The notes beneath the pieces were generated by a model. It did no database searches, was not told the DNA's origin, and saw only the letters and a program-made list of their open reading frames with translations. Of a stretch of DNA of 64,000 nucleotides, positions 61,371-64,000 are shown piece after piece. The translations under genes and the position numbers were made by a program. The first letter of the stretch is position 1. Each line of letters opens with the position of its first letter. Origin of the DNA: Acidithiobacillus thiooxidans ATCC 19377 (lineage in GTDB: Bacteria; Pseudomonadota; Gammaproteobacteria; Acidithiobacillales; Acidithiobacillaceae); assembly GCF_009662475.1 (NCBI RefSeq), contig NZ_CP045571.1, positions 2,478,501-2,542,500 of the forward strand. Reading direction: 5' to 3'.

Positions 61371-63155
61371 TCAGATATACAGTTTTTGAATGCGCCGCTT
61401 ACCGAGGACGCGTTCGATAATACCGCGACTCATCATGGTCGCAGTAAACATGGAGGTAATGACCCCGATAGTCAGCACCAGGGCAAATCCCTTGATGGCA
61501 CCGGTACCAAACTGGAAGAGCACCAGCGCGGCGATCAACACCGTAATATTGGAGTCCACAATGGTGGCAAAGGCTTTTTTGAACCCGGCATCAATGGCGG
61601 CACGGACACTCATGCCATGGCGCAGTTCTTCGCGGATCCGTTCAAATACCAGCACGTTCGCATCGACGGCAAGACCGATTTTCAGAACAATACCCGCAAT
61701 ACCCGGCAGGGTCAGGGTGCCGCCCATCAGGGAGAGCACGGCCAGAATGGCGAGAATATTGACCAGAATGGCCAGATCGGCAATCAGACCAAAAGCCCGA
61801 TAGTAAATGGTCATGAAGGCCACCACGAAAATCATGCCGAATACCACCGCCATGACGCCATCATGAATGGAATCCTGCCCCAGAGTAGGACCGACCGTGC
61901 GTTCCTCGGAAATGTGAACCGGCGCAGGTAAGGCACCTGCGCGCAGTTCAATGGCGGCATTACTGGCCGCTTTGAGATTGGCAAATCCGGTGATCTGGGC
62001 TCTGCCGCCCGTGATGGCTTCACGAATCACCGGTGCCGTAACCACCTTGTTATCGAGCAGAATGGCCATGCGCTTGCCCACATTTTTGCTGGTCAGATCG
62101 CCAAAAATCCGGGTACCGGCATTATTGAAACTGACGTTGATAATGGATTCGCCGTTATTGTTATCCACGCCGGCACTGGCATTACTGAGATAACGACCCG
62201 TCAGCACCGTATCGGTATACAACACATAGGGTGAATTATGCAGACCATAATACAGGGCGGTTCCCGGCGGAAGTTGGCCCTTGAGGGCATCTGCCATGTT
62301 GGCCTGATCATCCACCATCTTGAATTCCAGCTGGGCCGTAGAACCAATGATCGATTTGGCACGCTGGGTATCCTGAACACCGGGAAGCTGCACGGCAATA
62401 TGCTCAACGCCCTGGCGCTGAATCACCGGCTCAGATACGCCCAGTTCGTCAATACGGTTACGAATCACCACAATGGCCTGTTGTAAGGCGTCGTCTTTCA
62501 TTTTCTTGGCGGCATCGGGCGTGATGGTGACGTCGATTATGCCCTTGGGTTGTACGGTGACGGCATAATCGGGGTATTGCTGGGCAATCACTTTTTGCGC
62601 TTCCACAGCCAAAGCCGGACTGGCCATTTCGATGGCCAGAGCATCAGGCCCCGTAGTATTCACAGCCAGATATTGCAGATCCTTGTGACGCAGAAAAGTG
62701 CGCAGGCTGCCACTATCCTGCTCCAAAGCGTGTTTGATGACCGCATCGGTATCCACGCGCAGGAGCAAATATACACCGCCGCGCAAATCCAGTCCGAGGT
62801 TTACGGGCTTGCCCCCTACGGATTTCAGCCAGTCGGGCTCGGCGGACATTTGCGACAGAATCACCTGGGCGTTGGCCGGAAGCTTATTCTGCAACAAAGT
62901 TTCGGCCAGCCCCTGGGCATTGTCGTTGGGAAAAAAGAATGTGCTGCCCTGGGCATCACTACGGACGCTGCTCACCGGAATTTTGGCGTCCTGGAGCCAG
63001 CCTTGCAGGGTCGTTACGGGCGGAATGATCGTTCCGATCGGGGCGCGGACTTCCACGGCAGCATGCCAACCGTAAAAATTGGGCAGTGCATAAAGCAGCG
63101 CAGGTATGACAACCAGGAGAATGATCAGGTACTTCCACCACGGATAACGGGTCAT
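61371..63155 (-). CDS. secD: Protein translocase subunit SecD
   Basis: A 594-residue partner of SecF. The first membrane helix precedes the signature VNLGLDLRGGVYLLLRVD; a large periplasmic domain and the C-terminal helices with VDANVLVFERIREELR follow. It uses the proton motive force to drive late export steps. It lies between yajC and secF in the common operon order tgt-yajC-secD-secF. Confidence 0.97.
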   Translation of the reverse strand: MTRYPWWKYLIILLVVIPALLYALPNFYGWHAAVEVRAPIGTIIPPVTTLQGWLQDAKIPVSSVRSDAQGSTFFFPNDNAQGLAETLLQNKLPANAQVILSQMSAEPDWLKSVGGKPVNLGLDLRGGVYLLLRVDTDAVIKHALEQDSGSLRTFLRHKDLQYLAVNTTGPDALAIEMASPALAVEAQKVIAQQYPDYAVTVQPKGIIDVTITPDAAKKMKDDALQQAIVVIRNRIDELGVSEPVIQRQGVEHIAVQLPGVQDTQRAKSIIGSTAQLEFKMVDDQANMADALKGQLPPGTALYYGLHNSPYVLYTDTVLTGRYLSNASAGVDNNNGESIINVSFNNAGTRIFGDLTSKNVGKRMAILLDNKVVTAPVIREAITGGRAQITGFANLKAASNAAIELRAGALPAPVHISEERTVGPTLGQDSIHDGVMAVVFGMIFVVAFMTIYYRAFGLIADLAILVNILAILAVLSLMGGTLTLPGIAGIVLKIGLAVDANVLVFERIREELRHGMSVRAAIDAGFKKAFATIVDSNITVLIAALVLFQFGTGAIKGFALVLTIGVITSMFTATMMSRGIIERVLGKRRIQKLYI

Positions 63156-63164
63156 GAACAGGCC

Positions 63165-63500
63165 TTAAAGTTTTTTCAGAGTCCCTTTGGGAAGCAACAA
63201 GGTGACCGCCGCCTTCTGGACTTTTACGGTAACCCCTTCAGCGACTTCAATGTGCAAGTATTCGTCGCCCAGTTGCATGACGCGCCCGGCGAGGCCGCCG
63301 ACAGTAACTACTTCATCCCCCTTGGAGATGGAAGCCATGAGCTGGCGTTGTTCCTTGGATTTTCTCATCTGCGGACGAATCATCATAAAATAGATAATTG
63401 CCCCGAAGACCAGAATATAGACAATCATGATCAGTCCAGAGTCTGAACCACCACCGGCTGCAGTTCCGGCATAGGCATTGGCAATCGGTGAAAAACTCAT
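63165..63500 (-). CDS. yajC: Sec translocon accessory subunit YajC
   Basis: A 111-residue single-pass membrane protein. IMIVYILVFGAIIYFMMIRPQMRKSKEQ is the family helix and basic segment, followed by SISKGDEVVTVGGLAGRVMQLGDEYLHIEVAEGV. The gene is nine bases before secD. Confidence 0.95.
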   Translation of the reverse strand: MSFSPIANAYAGTAAGGGSDSGLIMIVYILVFGAIIYFMMIRPQMRKSKEQRQLMASISKGDEVVTVGGLAGRVMQLGDEYLHIEVAEGVTVKVQKAAVTLLLPKGTLKKL

Positions 63501-63541
63501 TATTCACTCCTGATCAGGTTTGCGGGCGCCCATTGTAGCCT

Positions 63542-64000
<459 letters not shown>

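Overview
The window looks like the chromosome of a chemolithoautotrophic gammaproteobacterial relative, most likely an Acidithiobacillus species. The grounds are a carboxysomal form IA RuBisCO (cbbL, cbbS) followed by csoS2 and read divergently from a LysR-type cbbR, a Tat-exported DsrE-like sulfur-trafficking protein, and ordinary proteobacterial housekeeping blocks. The species cannot be fixed from sequence reading alone.

Layout. 1-4222: carbon fixation (csoS2 cut by the left edge, cbbS, cbbL on minus; cbbR on plus). 4286-10566: housekeeping operon murJ, a DUF2203 gene, ribF, ileS, lspA. 10567-10981: a gene-free stretch with a terminator, a 198-bp imperfect palindrome and a sigma-54-type promoter that leads into a tiny basic protein gene. 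11204-14982: minus-strand genes (MshEN-domain protein, short-chain dehydrogenase, thioredoxin-like protein, SbmA/ABCD-like ABC transporter). 15105-24293: DsrE-like protein, nitrilase, yhdP, glnE, ilvE and a zinc-finger protein. 24320-26140: dsbD. 26141-26574: two tandem copies of a short CU-rich element, each ending in a terminator (candidate small RNAs). 26575-29484: hydrolase and CIRCE-controlled groES-groEL.

29549-42000 is a surface and biofilm region. A Fap-type functional-amyloid cluster comes first: a signal-peptide protein, a minor two-repeat protein, an eight-repeat amyloid-like protein, a C39-like cysteine peptidase, an accessory protein and a divergent outer-membrane barrel protein. 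It is followed by an exopolysaccharide pair (PgaC-like glycosyltransferase and TPR/beta-barrel exporter), a GAF-PAS-GGDEF diguanylate cyclase and two type IV pilin-like genes. Both the amyloid and the polysaccharide transcription units start just downstream of GG-N10-GC sigma-54-type promoters, so they may form one regulon.

42150-46755 is a small plastic zone: an HTH/Sel1 protein behind an operator array, a decayed MNT/HEPN pair, a MazEF/PemIK-type pair, an RHH antitoxin with a shortened PIN toxin, a lipoprotein and a complete IS630-family insertion sequence.

47019-60241 is an integrated element placed at the 3' end of a tRNA-Ser(CGA) gene. It has a P4-type integrase, an AlpA-like regulator, a primase/Toprim protein, a D5-type helicase, a small terminase subunit, a very large tail tape-measure protein with an embedded muralytic-like domain, and a set of small unknown genes. 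No capsid, portal, large terminase or other tail gene is seen. It therefore resembles a phage satellite rather than a normal prophage, although a deleted prophage cannot be excluded. This is the strongest candidate for an undescribed system. To the right of the tRNA lie secF, secD, yajC and tgt (cut by the right edge).
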